Positions 6,544 to 13,580 of a DNA stretch of 21,272 nucleotides are shown here, piece after piece. Origin of the DNA: Treponema sp. UBA4692 (GTDB lineage: Bacteria; Spirochaetota; Spirochaetia; Treponematales; Treponemataceae); the NCBI GenBank assembly GCA_002404895.1, contig DHKO01000040.1, positions 1 through 21,272 of the forward strand. The letters run 5' to 3'. The notes under the pieces were generated by a model that saw only the letters and a list, made by a program, of their open reading frames with translations, ran no database searches and had not been told where the DNA came from. The position numbers and the translations under genes are program-made. Numbering within the stretch: the first letter of the stretch is position 1; each line of letters opens with the position of its first letter.

Positions 6544-6839
6544 GTGAAAATTTCTACAAATATAAAACACGAGCCACAAAACGGTTCAAGAAGCACGCTA
6601 AACTTGTAAAAAAGCGGAGCGAAAAAGATTCAGAAAAACTGAAAAATGCTATCGAACTTCTCGCAAGAGGCGAAAAACTTCCCGAACGTTTCCGCGACCA
6701 CGAGCTTGCAGGAAAACTGAAAGGCAACCGCGAGTGCCATATTATGCCGGATTTGCTTTTAATTTACAGAATCTTCAACGACATTCTGATTCTTGAGCTT
6801 GTTGACACTGGAAGCCACGCGGATTTGTTCGGAATGTAA
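6540..6839 (+). CDS. yafQ: YafQ-family mRNA interferase toxin
   Basis: A 99-residue toxin. The YafQ hallmarks are all present: RFKKHAKLVKKRSEKD, then LPERFRDHELAGKLKGNRECHIMPDLLLIYRI, and the C-terminal LVDTGSHADLFGM. The conserved histidines of this family (RDHEL, ECHIMPD and GSH) are in place, so the enzyme looks intact. In E. coli YafQ cuts mRNA in the ribosome at in-frame lysine codons. It is coupled to the DinJ-type antitoxin by a 4-base overlap. Confidence 0.92.
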   Translation: MSENFYKYKTRATKRFKKHAKLVKKRSEKDSEKLKNAIELLARGEKLPERFRDHELAGKLKGNRECHIMPDLLLIYRIFNDILILELVDTGSHADLFGM

Positions 6840-6911
6840 CTTTTTCGCCCGCAACGATGTATAAAAATCGCACGGATAGAACCTTGCTGTAATAAAAAAT
6901 AGAGGCGGACT

Positions 6912-7353
6912 ATGTCTTATAAAACAGTCTTAGAACAGATAAAGGCAGCGTCGCCAAAATGTCTTGATGGAAATATAGAAAATCATGCGATAAAAACTGA
7001 AGAGCGAGGCTATTATGATTTTTTTTGTTACTGAAGACCAACGAAAGGCTTCTAACAGCACCTGCTATCTTGAATTTCAAAAAGGTAATTACAACGACAA
7101 ATGCTGGCTTCCTGATTCGATTAGCATTTACTGTGAATTATGGGATGAGCATCATTTGTCAGATTTATTTACTCACGCTGTCAAAAATTTTGATTATTTC
7201 GGAACAACAGAAATTTCTAAAAAACAGTGGGAAGAAATTGTTAAGATTAGTAAAGAATCCAATCAGATTTGGCAAAAAATTATTACGGAAGCAGATTTAT
7301 GGGTAAAGGAATGTTTCAAAAACTATGATGTTTTTACTATTATTGGAATGTAA
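6912..7353 (+). pseudogene. Orphan gene split by a T8 homopolymer (possible phase-variable ORF)
   Basis: A frame from the ATG at 6912 (ribosome binding site AGGCGG, 6903-6908) codes for 40 residues, ends in ERGYYDFFCY and stops at 7032-7034. A second frame from 7015 gives 112 residues beginning MIFFVTEDQRKASN. The two frames meet in a run of eight T (7019-7026). With seven T the reading would be continuous (ERGYYDFFVTEDQRK) and yield 146 residues. The protein is acidic and aromatic-rich (KCWLPDSISIYCELWDEHH, IWQKIITEADLWVKECF) with no family I recognise. The second frame could also be translated alone, since GCGAGG lies just upstream of its ATG. It lies directly after yafQ and is AT-rich like the other accessory genes. 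Confidence 0.6.
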
Positions 7354-7715
7354 ATTTAATATGAAAGGGAAGCACCTACGACTACACTAAAACCCAGTTT
7401 TTTTTCCCCCCACAAAAAAAAAGAAGAAGAGCTTCTTTGGAATATCAATCAAAAGTATTTATTTAATATGACAAAATATTTTTCCGCCGGTCTTAAGACA
7501 ATTCCTAAGACTGATTCCCCCTTATAATCAGAAAATTTAAAACGGCTATAAACAGAAAATAAACTTTAATGAACATGGAAAATTAAACTTCATACAAAAA
7601 AGCAGTCCAGAACAAACTTTCAAAGCATTGACTTTTTTGCAGCTACTAGAAAACTGATACTTAAAAATATAAAATAAAAAAAATCAGAATGTCTCTATAA
7701 ACAGGAACAACATTT
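7354..7715. other. Non-coding gap with homopolymer tracts and weak dyads
   Basis: No convincing gene lies here. It holds a T8C6 tract (7398-7411) followed by a long A-run, the hairpin AAAGAAG/CTTCTTT (7420-7438), which on the minus strand is followed by a T-run, and a perfect 10-bp palindrome GTCTTAAGAC (7490-7499). A possible -35 TTGACT is at 7628-7633, but no matching -10 is clear. The promoter of the nuclease gene at 7716 probably lies in the last 100 bases. Confidence 0.5.
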
Positions 7716-9473
7716 ATGAAAACAAAAATTGACTGTGATAAAGCCCTGATAAAGAAGATTTTTGAGAATTGGTACAATATTCCAAACTATCAGCGACCTT
7801 ATGTTTGGGAAACAGAACAAGTCGAAGAACTTTTGGACTGCATAAAAAATGCTTATGAGCGAAAAGAAGAGCAATATTTTTTAGGTTCGATAGTTTACAG
7901 AAAATCAGAAAAAGAAATAGATGGTGTTTCATATCAAGAATGTGAACTGCTCGACGGACAGCAGCGAATTACAACGATATTTTTAGTTATCGCTTCAATA
8001 AGAGACATTGTAATTCAAAACAAAGACAAATTCGAACCGACCGCTTACGCAAATATTCTTTCAACTTGTGAAAAACTAATCTACCAAAAAGCAAATCCTT
8101 ATGAAGGAATTCCAGAATTGCAACGGATAATTTTTGAAATCCGCAAAGATGTAAAGGATTTTGTAGATTCTCATATAAAAGAAAATGGAAGCACAACAGC
8201 AAACAAAGAAGAGTTCAAGAGAAACGCAGAAAGCAAATCCGTAAACACATCTATCAGACATATTTCAAACACTGTTTTGGTCGCAAGAAAATTTTTTACA
8301 GAAAATATTTCAATTCTTGGCGACATTTTCAAATATCTCCTAAATAATGTTCTGCTTGTTTACATTGCCACAGAAAATTTAGATGATGCTTTTCAGCTTT
8401 TTACGGTGATGAACAATACAGGCTTGAAACTTACAAATAGCGATATTTTAAAAGCTGATAACTTGAAAGCTGTAAAAGATGAAAAAAAACAGCAAAAATG
8501 GGCAACAGAATGGGAAGAAATGCAATCATATTTCGGAGATGATTTTGACAACTTTCTTTCCCAGATAAGGACAATTCTAGTAAAACAGAAGCCAGAATAT
8601 TCACTTATAAAAGAATTTAATGACAATGTTTATTCAGAAGAACGCTGGAACCGAACAACAAAACAATGGGAATCCTGTACAGCCCTCTTAAAACGCGGTG
8701 AAAATACTTTTGAATTCATAAAAGATTATTTTCTCCAGTATCAGTCGATTTTTGATAAAACACACTATGACGAAACAAAATCTTATGAAATCTCCAATTA
8801 CCTTACTTTAATGAACAATGGGTTTAAAACAGATTACTGGAAAGCTCCGGTTTTAATGTACTTCAAGAAGTTTAAATATAAAGGATTTTTAGACTTCCTA
8901 AAAAAACTAGACAACAAACTTTCTGTTGACTGGATTACAGGAATTGTTCCGTCAATGCGCATAGCAAATATGAATGAAATTCAAAAATGTATTGATGAAA
9001 AATCTGACTATCAAAGCATTTTTAATTCAAATGTATTCGACATTGATAAAGCAAGTTTTGAATCAGTTATAAGCGGAAATATTTACGGTCGAAAATATGC
9101 ACGGTATTTATTGATAAAAACCGATGTTTTAATGAATAGTCCTGAAACGCAATATAATCCGCCAAAGACGATTTCAATAGAACACATTCTTCCTCAGAAT
9201 CCGCCCGAAAATAGCCAATGGAAAAAAGATTTTACTGATGAGCAAAGAGAAGAATGGACAGACAAAATTGGAAATCTCACTTTAATTTCAAGTAGAAAAA
9301 ATTCATCTCAAGGGAATCTTGATTACGAACAAAAATATGAAAAATACTTCAAAAAAGATATAGAAATATTCCCAGGCATAACAAAACTGTTGCTAGAAAA
9401 CAAAGAATGGAAAATTGACAATCTAAAAAAACGGCAAAAAAGCGTTGTCAGTCTGTTGCTTGGAAACTTATAA
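7716..9473 (+). CDS. DUF262-DUF1524 (GmrSD/SspE-type) HNH nuclease
   Basis: A 585-residue two-domain protein. The N-terminal DUF262 (GmrS, ParB-like) has IPNYQRPYVW at residues 22-31, the nucleotide-site motif DGQQR at 80-84, and the family block FTVMNNTGLKLTNSDILKADNL at about 227-248. The C-terminal DUF1524 (GmrD, HNH) has SIEHILPQ with His490, GNLTLI at 519-524 and SSRKNSSQGN at 525-534, giving the expected His-Asn-Asn nuclease set. This domain pair underlies modification-dependent type IV restriction enzymes such as GmrSD and the phosphorothioation-linked SspE. Stand-alone versions are presumed anti-phage. No ssp or dnd modification genes are in the window. Both domains look intact. The coding sequence is much more AT-rich than the flanking Fic gene, which suggests separate acquisition. 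Confidence 0.88.
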   Translation: MKTKIDCDKALIKKIFENWYNIPNYQRPYVWETEQVEELLDCIKNAYERKEEQYFLGSIVYRKSEKEIDGVSYQECELLDGQQRITTIFLVIASIRDIVIQNKDKFEPTAYANILSTCEKLIYQKANPYEGIPELQRIIFEIRKDVKDFVDSHIKENGSTTANKEEFKRNAESKSVNTSIRHISNTVLVARKFFTENISILGDIFKYLLNNVLLVYIATENLDDAFQLFTVMNNTGLKLTNSDILKADNLKAVKDEKKQQKWATEWEEMQSYFGDDFDNFLSQIRTILVKQKPEYSLIKEFNDNVYSEERWNRTTKQWESCTALLKRGENTFEFIKDYFLQYQSIFDKTHYDETKSYEISNYLTLMNNGFKTDYWKAPVLMYFKKFKYKGFLDFLKKLDNKLSVDWITGIVPSMRIANMNEIQKCIDEKSDYQSIFNSNVFDIDKASFESVISGNIYGRKYARYLLIKTDVLMNSPETQYNPPKTISIEHILPQNPPENSQWKKDFTDEQREEWTDKIGNLTLISSRKNSSQGNLDYEQKYEKYFKKDIEIFPGITKLLLENKEWKIDNLKKRQKSVVSLLLGNL

Positions 9474-9500
9474 AGAAGCGAAAATTAGGACTTTCCGATT

Positions 9501-10796
9501 ATGCCGAAAAAAAAATCGCCTTACGAGCTTGATTTTGAAGAATATATCCGCAACTCCGAGCCTGCGCAAAAAGAAAAGACTTATGCCTGGTCCACCGCAA
9601 TCGGATTGCAGCAGGTGGACGGTCTTACGCCTTCAAAATATCTTTTTGAGACCGCGAAACGCAACATCGACGGCGAAATTTCGGTCGCAGAAGCAACTTC
9701 CATAATCGACAGCTACTATGAGTCAAAATCAGTCCGGAAAGATGATAACGGCGGACGGACAGAAGAAGCCGACAAAGTCTCGTCAAGAATCGCGCAAATT
9801 TTAAGCGAGAGGTCGTTCAACTTTTCTCCGTCGTATCTGATTGCGCTTCACGGAAGGCTTTTTGAAGGAATCTTCAAGTTCGCAGGAAACATCCGCGATT
9901 ATGACATCTCGAAAAAAGAATGGGTCTTAGACGGAGACTCCGTGATGTACGGAGCCGCATTTGAGCTTAAAGCCGCGCTCGACTACGATTTTGAGCAGGA
10001 AAGGATTTTCAGCTACAAAAATCTAACACTGGAAGAAACCGTAAAGCATATAGTTTTCTTTGTCTCACGGCTTTGGCAGATTCACGCTTTTGGAGAAGGC
10101 AACACAAGAACGGCCGCAGTTTTCACGATAAAATATCTGCGCTCACTTGGATTCAACGCGGACAACAGAATATTCGCGGAAAATTCATGGTATTTTCGGA
10201 ATGCGCTTGTGCGGGCAAACTACAACAATCTGCAAAAAGGAATCCATGAAACTCCAGAATTCCTTGAAAAATTCTTCCGGAATCTTCTGCTCGGAGAACA
10301 CAACGAACTGAAAAACAGATTTCTCCACATCAGGGCAAAAGATTTCCTGAAAATCAAGGAAAACAACAAAAACGTCACAGTAAACTACAAAAAAATCACT
10401 CGAAAAAATGGAAATATCACTCAAAACATCTCAGAAAACAACAAAAATATCACACGTAATATCACTGTAAACAACGAAAATATCTCTACAAACAACAAAA
10501 ATGTCACAGTAAAAGAAAAAACAATTACTCAAAATAACGAAGGTGTCACTGTAAACGACAGAATTGCCACTGTAACCGGTAAGAATATCACTCAAAATAT
10601 CACTGTAAAACTCACACAAACACAAAAAGAAATCCTGAACCTGATAAAAGAAAGTCCACATATAACGCAAAATGAAATCGCCTTAAAAATGAACATCGCG
10701 CGCGAAACCGTAAACCGCAACATGAAAAAACTTCAGGAGAAAAAAATCATTCAGAGAATCGGCGCGGACAAAAACGGCAGCTGGAAGATTTTATAA
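9501..10796 (+). CDS. Fic-domain protein with heptad-repeat linker and C-terminal winged helix
   Basis: A 431-residue protein. Residues 27-75 (WSTAIGLQQVDGLTPSKYL, NIDGEISVAEATSIIDSYY) form the antitoxin-like helical region common in this Fic subgroup. The Fic core follows, with FAGNIRDYDISK (127-138) as the flap region and the catalytic motif HAFGEGNTRT at 195-204, His195 intact. It would transfer AMP or another nucleotide monophosphate to a target. The standard inhibitory (S/T)xxxE(G/N) helix is not evident, and the nearest match is QQVDG at 37-41. Residues 288-370 are an Asn/Thr repeat linker. Residues 371-431 are a winged helix-turn-helix (HITQNEIALKMNIARETVNR, then IIQRIGADKNGSWKIL). The gene begins 27 bases after the nuclease stop, so co-transcription is likely. 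Target and trigger are unknown. Confidence 0.88.
   Translation: MPKKKSPYELDFEEYIRNSEPAQKEKTYAWSTAIGLQQVDGLTPSKYLFETAKRNIDGEISVAEATSIIDSYYESKSVRKDDNGGRTEEADKVSSRIAQILSERSFNFSPSYLIALHGRLFEGIFKFAGNIRDYDISKKEWVLDGDSVMYGAAFELKAALDYDFEQERIFSYKNLTLEETVKHIVFFVSRLWQIHAFGEGNTRTAAVFTIKYLRSLGFNADNRIFAENSWYFRNALVRANYNNLQKGIHETPEFLEKFFRNLLLGEHNELKNRFLHIRAKDFLKIKENNKNVTVNYKKITRKNGNITQNISENNKNITRNITVNNENISTNNKNVTVKEKTITQNNEGVTVNDRIATVTGKNITQNITVKLTQTQKEILNLIKESPHITQNEIALKMNIARETVNRNMKKLQEKKIIQRIGADKNGSWKIL
10362..10610 (+). repeat. 21-bp coding repeats in the Fic linker
   Basis: The 83 codons from residue 288 parse as ten heptads of form xNxN(I/V)Tx (NNKNVTV, NYKKITR, KNGNITQ, NNKNITR, NNENIST, NNKNVTV, KEKTITQ, NNEGVTV, NDRIATV, TGKNITQ). 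Three four-residue inserts (NISE, NITV, NITV) interrupt them. Nucleotides repeat with the codons (AACAACAAAAATRTCAC recurs), so copy number could change by slippage without loss of frame. Confidence 0.8.
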
Positions 10797-10872
10797 ACGC
10801 ACCATATAAAAAATGCATCTCCTAAAATTGAAACTTTATTTGTCCAACTTCAGGAGTGCGCTTCAAACAAAA

Positions 10873-10899
10873 AAAAGCCGCTCAATCAGAACGGCTTTT
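10873..10899. terminator. Bidirectional intrinsic terminator
   Basis: AAAAGCCG (10873-10880), an 11-base loop, CGGCTTTT (10892-10899). An A-run precedes it and T's close it, so it can work on both strands. It lies between the convergent Fic gene and the MetE-like gene. Confidence 0.75.
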
Positions 10900-10945
10900 C
10901 AAAAATTATAACTCAATAAAAAGCGTAAAAAATAAAATCTTCGCC

Positions 10946-12046
10946 TTATTTCCAGACTTCTTCCGAAATCTCACGGACGAGAGCGATTTTTGCCCACTGC
11001 TCATCCTCGGTGAGCTTGTTCCCAATCTCGCAAGAGGCAAATCCGCACTGAGGGCTTAGATAAAGCCTCTCAAGCGGAATGTATTTTTCGGCCTCTCTTA
11101 TGCGCGCAATCACAGCGTTCTTGTCTTCAAGCGCAGGAGATTTTGTCGTTATAAGGCCGAGCACGACCTTCTTTTCTTTGCTTACTTTCGCAAGCGGAGC
11201 AAATCCGCCTGAACGAGCATCATCATATTCAAGATAAAGGCGGCTCACGTTCTCCTTCGCAAAAACATAGTCCGCGACTGTGTCGTAAGGTCCGCTTGTA
11301 AAATATGTTGAATGGTAGTTTCCTCGGCAGATATGAGTGTTGACTGTCATATCGCCTGGCTTTTCTGCAAGCGCAAGATTGTTCACTTTCAAAAGCTGCT
11401 CTTTCACTTCTTTTAGGCTTCCAAGCTTCTCGTATCTCTGCGCAGCCGCATTTCCAACAACCGCGCCCCAAGTGCAGTCGTCAAGCTGGAGAGTGCGGCA
11501 GCCAGCGTCGTAAAGCTGCTTAATCACATCGCGGTAAGCCTTTGCAATGTCCTCGATAAGCTCGTCGTTTGTCGGATAAATTTTTCTTGTCGCCTCAAAG
11601 TTTTTCGGAATGTTAAGCTGCTGCAACAGCTGCGCCGGAGCCGGAATTGTCTGCTTTGCCTCGAATCCGCCGCTTTCAAGGCTTTTTACGAATTTAAAGT
11701 CCTCGACAAAAGGATGCGTCTTCGCGGAAATTTTTCCAGTGATAAAAGTGTCCTCAAGTTCTGCAATCTCGCCGTTAAAAGGAACTCCGCCGCCCTCTTT
11801 CTTATGCTCAACGCCGCTGAATCCCCAGAAAAAGTCGAGATGCCAGAACTTGCGGTTGTACTCGCCATCTGTGATGAACGGAAGCCCCGCTTTTTTCTGC
11901 TTTTCAACGAGCGTTTTAATCTCTTCCTTTTTGATTGCGTCAAAATCCGCAGCTGAAATCTCGCCTTTCTCAAACAAAGCGCGCGCTTTTTTCAAGCTTT
12001 CCGGGCGAAGGAAACTGCCCACGACATCAAATCTTTTTTCTGCCAT
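10946..12046 (-). CDS. MetE-like cobalamin-independent methionine synthase family protein (YxjG/YxjH type)
   Basis: A 366-residue single-barrel protein of the MetE C-terminal (Meth_synt_2) family. It opens VVGSFLRPE and has the substrate region DGEYNRKFW. The zinc set is THICRGN (His238, Cys240), Glu273 in LYLEYDDARSGGF, and Cys334 in SPQCGFAS, all present. It lacks the duplicated N-terminal half of true MetE. B. subtilis YxjG/YxjH, of the same size, are linked to methionine salvage, so a methyl-transfer role to a homocysteine-like thiol is likely. The exact methyl donor is not known. The start at 12046 is chosen because GGAG lies 8 bases upstream, within an in-frame earlier ATG (12058). It is divergent from a LysR gene that probably controls it. 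Confidence 0.85.
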   Translation of the reverse strand: MAEKRFDVVGSFLRPESLKKARALFEKGEISAADFDAIKKEEIKTLVEKQKKAGLPFITDGEYNRKFWHLDFFWGFSGVEHKKEGGGVPFNGEIAELEDTFITGKISAKTHPFVEDFKFVKSLESGGFEAKQTIPAPAQLLQQLNIPKNFEATRKIYPTNDELIEDIAKAYRDVIKQLYDAGCRTLQLDDCTWGAVVGNAAAQRYEKLGSLKEVKEQLLKVNNLALAEKPGDMTVNTHICRGNYHSTYFTSGPYDTVADYVFAKENVSRLYLEYDDARSGGFAPLAKVSKEKKVVLGLITTKSPALEDKNAVIARIREAEKYIPLERLYLSPQCGFASCEIGNKLTEDEQWAKIALVREISEEVWK

Positions 12047-12085
12047 AATTTTCTCCATAATCTCGTTTTGTTTTTTCCTGATGAG

Positions 12086-12114
12086 AATATAGCCGATTAA
12101 AGAAATCGTGAAAA
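12086..12114 (-). promoter_or_regulatory. Candidate promoter of the MetE-like gene
   Basis: On the minus strand TTTTCA (12109-12114), 17 bases, TATATT (12086-12091). It lies about 22 bases downstream (minus sense) of the palindromic LysR-type site, a normal arrangement for an activator. Confidence 0.5.
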
Positions 12115-12135
12115 ATACTAAATTTATGCGATTTG

Positions 12136-12154
12136 ATATAGATTTAAACTATAT
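12136..12154. promoter_or_regulatory. LysR-type T-N11-A palindrome
   Basis: ATATAG (12136-12141), 7 bases, CTATAT (12149-12154). The inner bases read T12139-N11-A12151, the classic LysR binding pattern. It sits in the divergent gap between the MetE-like gene and the LysR gene, about 24 bases before the LysR start, so it should serve both activation and autoregulation. Confidence 0.7.
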
Positions 12155-12177
12155 TGAAAAGCTAAAATTAAAGCAAA

Positions 12178-13074
12178 ATGACACTACAGCAGCTAAAATA
12201 CGCAGTTACGGTCGCCGAGTGCAGGACAATCTCAAAAGCGGCTGAGAAAGTCTTTATCTCGCAGCCGAGCCTCACAGCCGCAATCAGGCAGCTTGAAGAC
12301 GAAATGAACGTGAAAATCTTCTCGCGCACAAACAAGGGAATCGAAATCACAAAAGACGGCGAGATTTTTTTGTCCTACGCGCGTCAAGTTCTTGAGCAGG
12401 CGGACTTGCTCGAGGAAAAATTCACTGGAAAGAGAAACTCAAATCCGTTTTTCAGCGTTTCATGCCAGCACTACTCGTTCGCGGTGAATGCCTTTGTTGA
12501 CGTAATCAAAGAATTCGGAGGAGACAAATACAGCTTCACGCTCCGGGAAACCCAGACTTTTGAAATAATCGAGGACGTTTCGCGCCTTAAAAGCGAAATC
12601 GGAATTCTCTACACGGACTCAAAAAACGAGGAAGTTATCGGAAAACTCCTGAAGAAAAACGAGCTTGAGTTCTCCGAGCTTTTTACGGCGGAGCCGCACG
12701 TTTTCATAAGCGACAGAAATCCGCTCTGCAAGAAAAGCAGAATCACCGTGAAAGACCTTGCGCCTTTTCCTTATCTCGTGTTTGAGCAGGGCGAGCGCAG
12801 CTCCTTTTATTTTTCAGAAGAGCCTTATCCTGCAATCGACCACGAGAAAACAATCATGGTGCGGGACCGGGCGACACTTTTCAATCTTCTGATTGGACTT
12901 GACGGATTCACAGTAAGCTCAGGCGTAATCGACGAGGAGCTGAACGGAGAGCATATAATATCGCGGCCGCTCGAGCTTGACGAGAAAATGCGGATTGGAA
13001 TTATCACAAAGAAGAATGTGATTCTTTCAAGATACGCGGCAAGATATATTGAGGCGGTGAAAAAGTATATTTGA
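12178..13074 (+). CDS. LysR-family transcriptional regulator
   Basis: A 298-residue regulator. Residues 3-62 hold the winged helix-turn-helix (LKYAVTVAECRTISKAAEKVFISQPSLTAAIRQLEDEMNVKIFSR). Residues about 90-298 form the two-lobed effector-binding domain, with ETQTFEIIEDVSRLKSEIGILY and the closing GLDGFTVSSGVIDEE. It is divergent from the MetE-like gene with a T-N11-A palindrome between them, so it most likely responds to a sulfur or methionine-related metabolite. That is inferred by position. No Shine-Dalgarno is visible before the ATG, so the mRNA may start close to the start codon (TAAAAT at 12163-12168 is a possible -10). Confidence 0.9.
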   Translation: MTLQQLKYAVTVAECRTISKAAEKVFISQPSLTAAIRQLEDEMNVKIFSRTNKGIEITKDGEIFLSYARQVLEQADLLEEKFTGKRNSNPFFSVSCQHYSFAVNAFVDVIKEFGGDKYSFTLRETQTFEIIEDVSRLKSEIGILYTDSKNEEVIGKLLKKNELEFSELFTAEPHVFISDRNPLCKKSRITVKDLAPFPYLVFEQGERSSFYFSEEPYPAIDHEKTIMVRDRATLFNLLIGLDGFTVSSGVIDEELNGEHIISRPLELDEKMRIGIITKKNVILSRYAARYIEAVKKYI

Positions 13075-13094
13075 GCGGGACAAGGGGCAAGGAA

Positions 13095-13380
13095 AGCGGT
13101 GAATTAACGTTTTATGAAAGCAGAAAGTTTTCCGGAACGTCACGATGACGTTTGCAGAAAACGCTTCTGGACAGACAACGTTATTTTAATGTTTCAAGAA
13201 ATTACGTGCGGACGGCGAGCGTTACCATGACGTTTCAAGAAAGCAAGCAAATTCAGCGAGCGTTATTTTAACGCAGGCAGAAATCAGATGCTGACGAGGA
13301 AAATCAAAATAACGTTTGTAAAAAGGCGCCAGTTCACTGAACGTCACGATGACGCTTGAAGAAATTATGTGCGGACAGCA
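13095..13380. repeat. 41-bp-period tandem array of small hairpins
   Basis: Seven units begin near 13095, 13136, 13177, 13218, 13259, 13300 and 13340. Each has a 7-base left arm, a 3-base loop, a right arm of type TRACGTT, then about 8 fairly conserved bases around AGAAA and about 16 variable bases. The arms pair as AACGTCA-CGA-TGACGTT (unit 2), AACGTTA-TTT-TAATGTT (unit 3), AGCGTTA-CCA-TGACGTT (unit 4) and GCGTTA-TTT-TAACGC (unit 5). Units 1 and 6 keep only the right arm well. The seventh (AACGTCA-CGA-TGACGCT) runs into the structured element at 13369. No open frame fits a 41-base period, and no function is known. Confidence 0.85.
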
Positions 13381-13449
13381 CGGAACCACGGATAGCCCGA
13401 CGGCGGCGGGCATAGTGCAACGAGGCCGCAGCCGGAAGCCCCGAAAAAA
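13369..13449 (+). repeat. Structured intergenic element (copy 2)
   Basis: Hairpin GTGC-GGACA-GCAC (13369-13381), GGAACC, then the flank GGATAGCCCGA (13390-13400), a CGGC...GCCG stem (13401-13404 with 13430-13433; a further GGC/GCC pair inside), and the flank GAAGCCCCGAAAAAA. It is the shortest full form and shows which parts are shared by all copies. It lies upstream of the frameshifted LysR gene and before that gene's promoter. Confidence 0.75.
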
Positions 13450-13545
13450 TTAAAAGATTTTCTTTCTAAAAAGAATATAATTCTGAGGAATCTCTATGTC
13501 CAATATTTATTTCTAATTTCAAGATATGCAAAAAGTGAATAAACC

Positions 13546-13574
13546 TTGCGAGGCGGAAAAATGCGCTTTATATT
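13546..13574 (+). promoter_or_regulatory. Promoter of second LysR gene
   Basis: TTGCGA (13546-13551), 17 bases, TATATT (13569-13574). The predicted start is about 13581, the A of the ATG, which implies a leaderless mRNA. No Shine-Dalgarno precedes that ATG. Confidence 0.6.
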
Positions 13575-13580
13575 AAAAAA

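Noticed and set aside
11610..12092. 160-residue plus-strand open frame
   Set aside because: It is the antisense shadow of the MetE-like gene, whose zinc motifs are clear.
13136..13274. Array units as integron attC sites
   Set aside because: Stems are only 7 bases with 3-base loops, there are no cassette ORFs between them, and no integrase gene is visible.
13095..13380. 41-bp array as a CRISPR
   Set aside because: The conserved part is an imperfect hairpin that changes between units, the variable part is only about 16 bases, and no cas genes are present.
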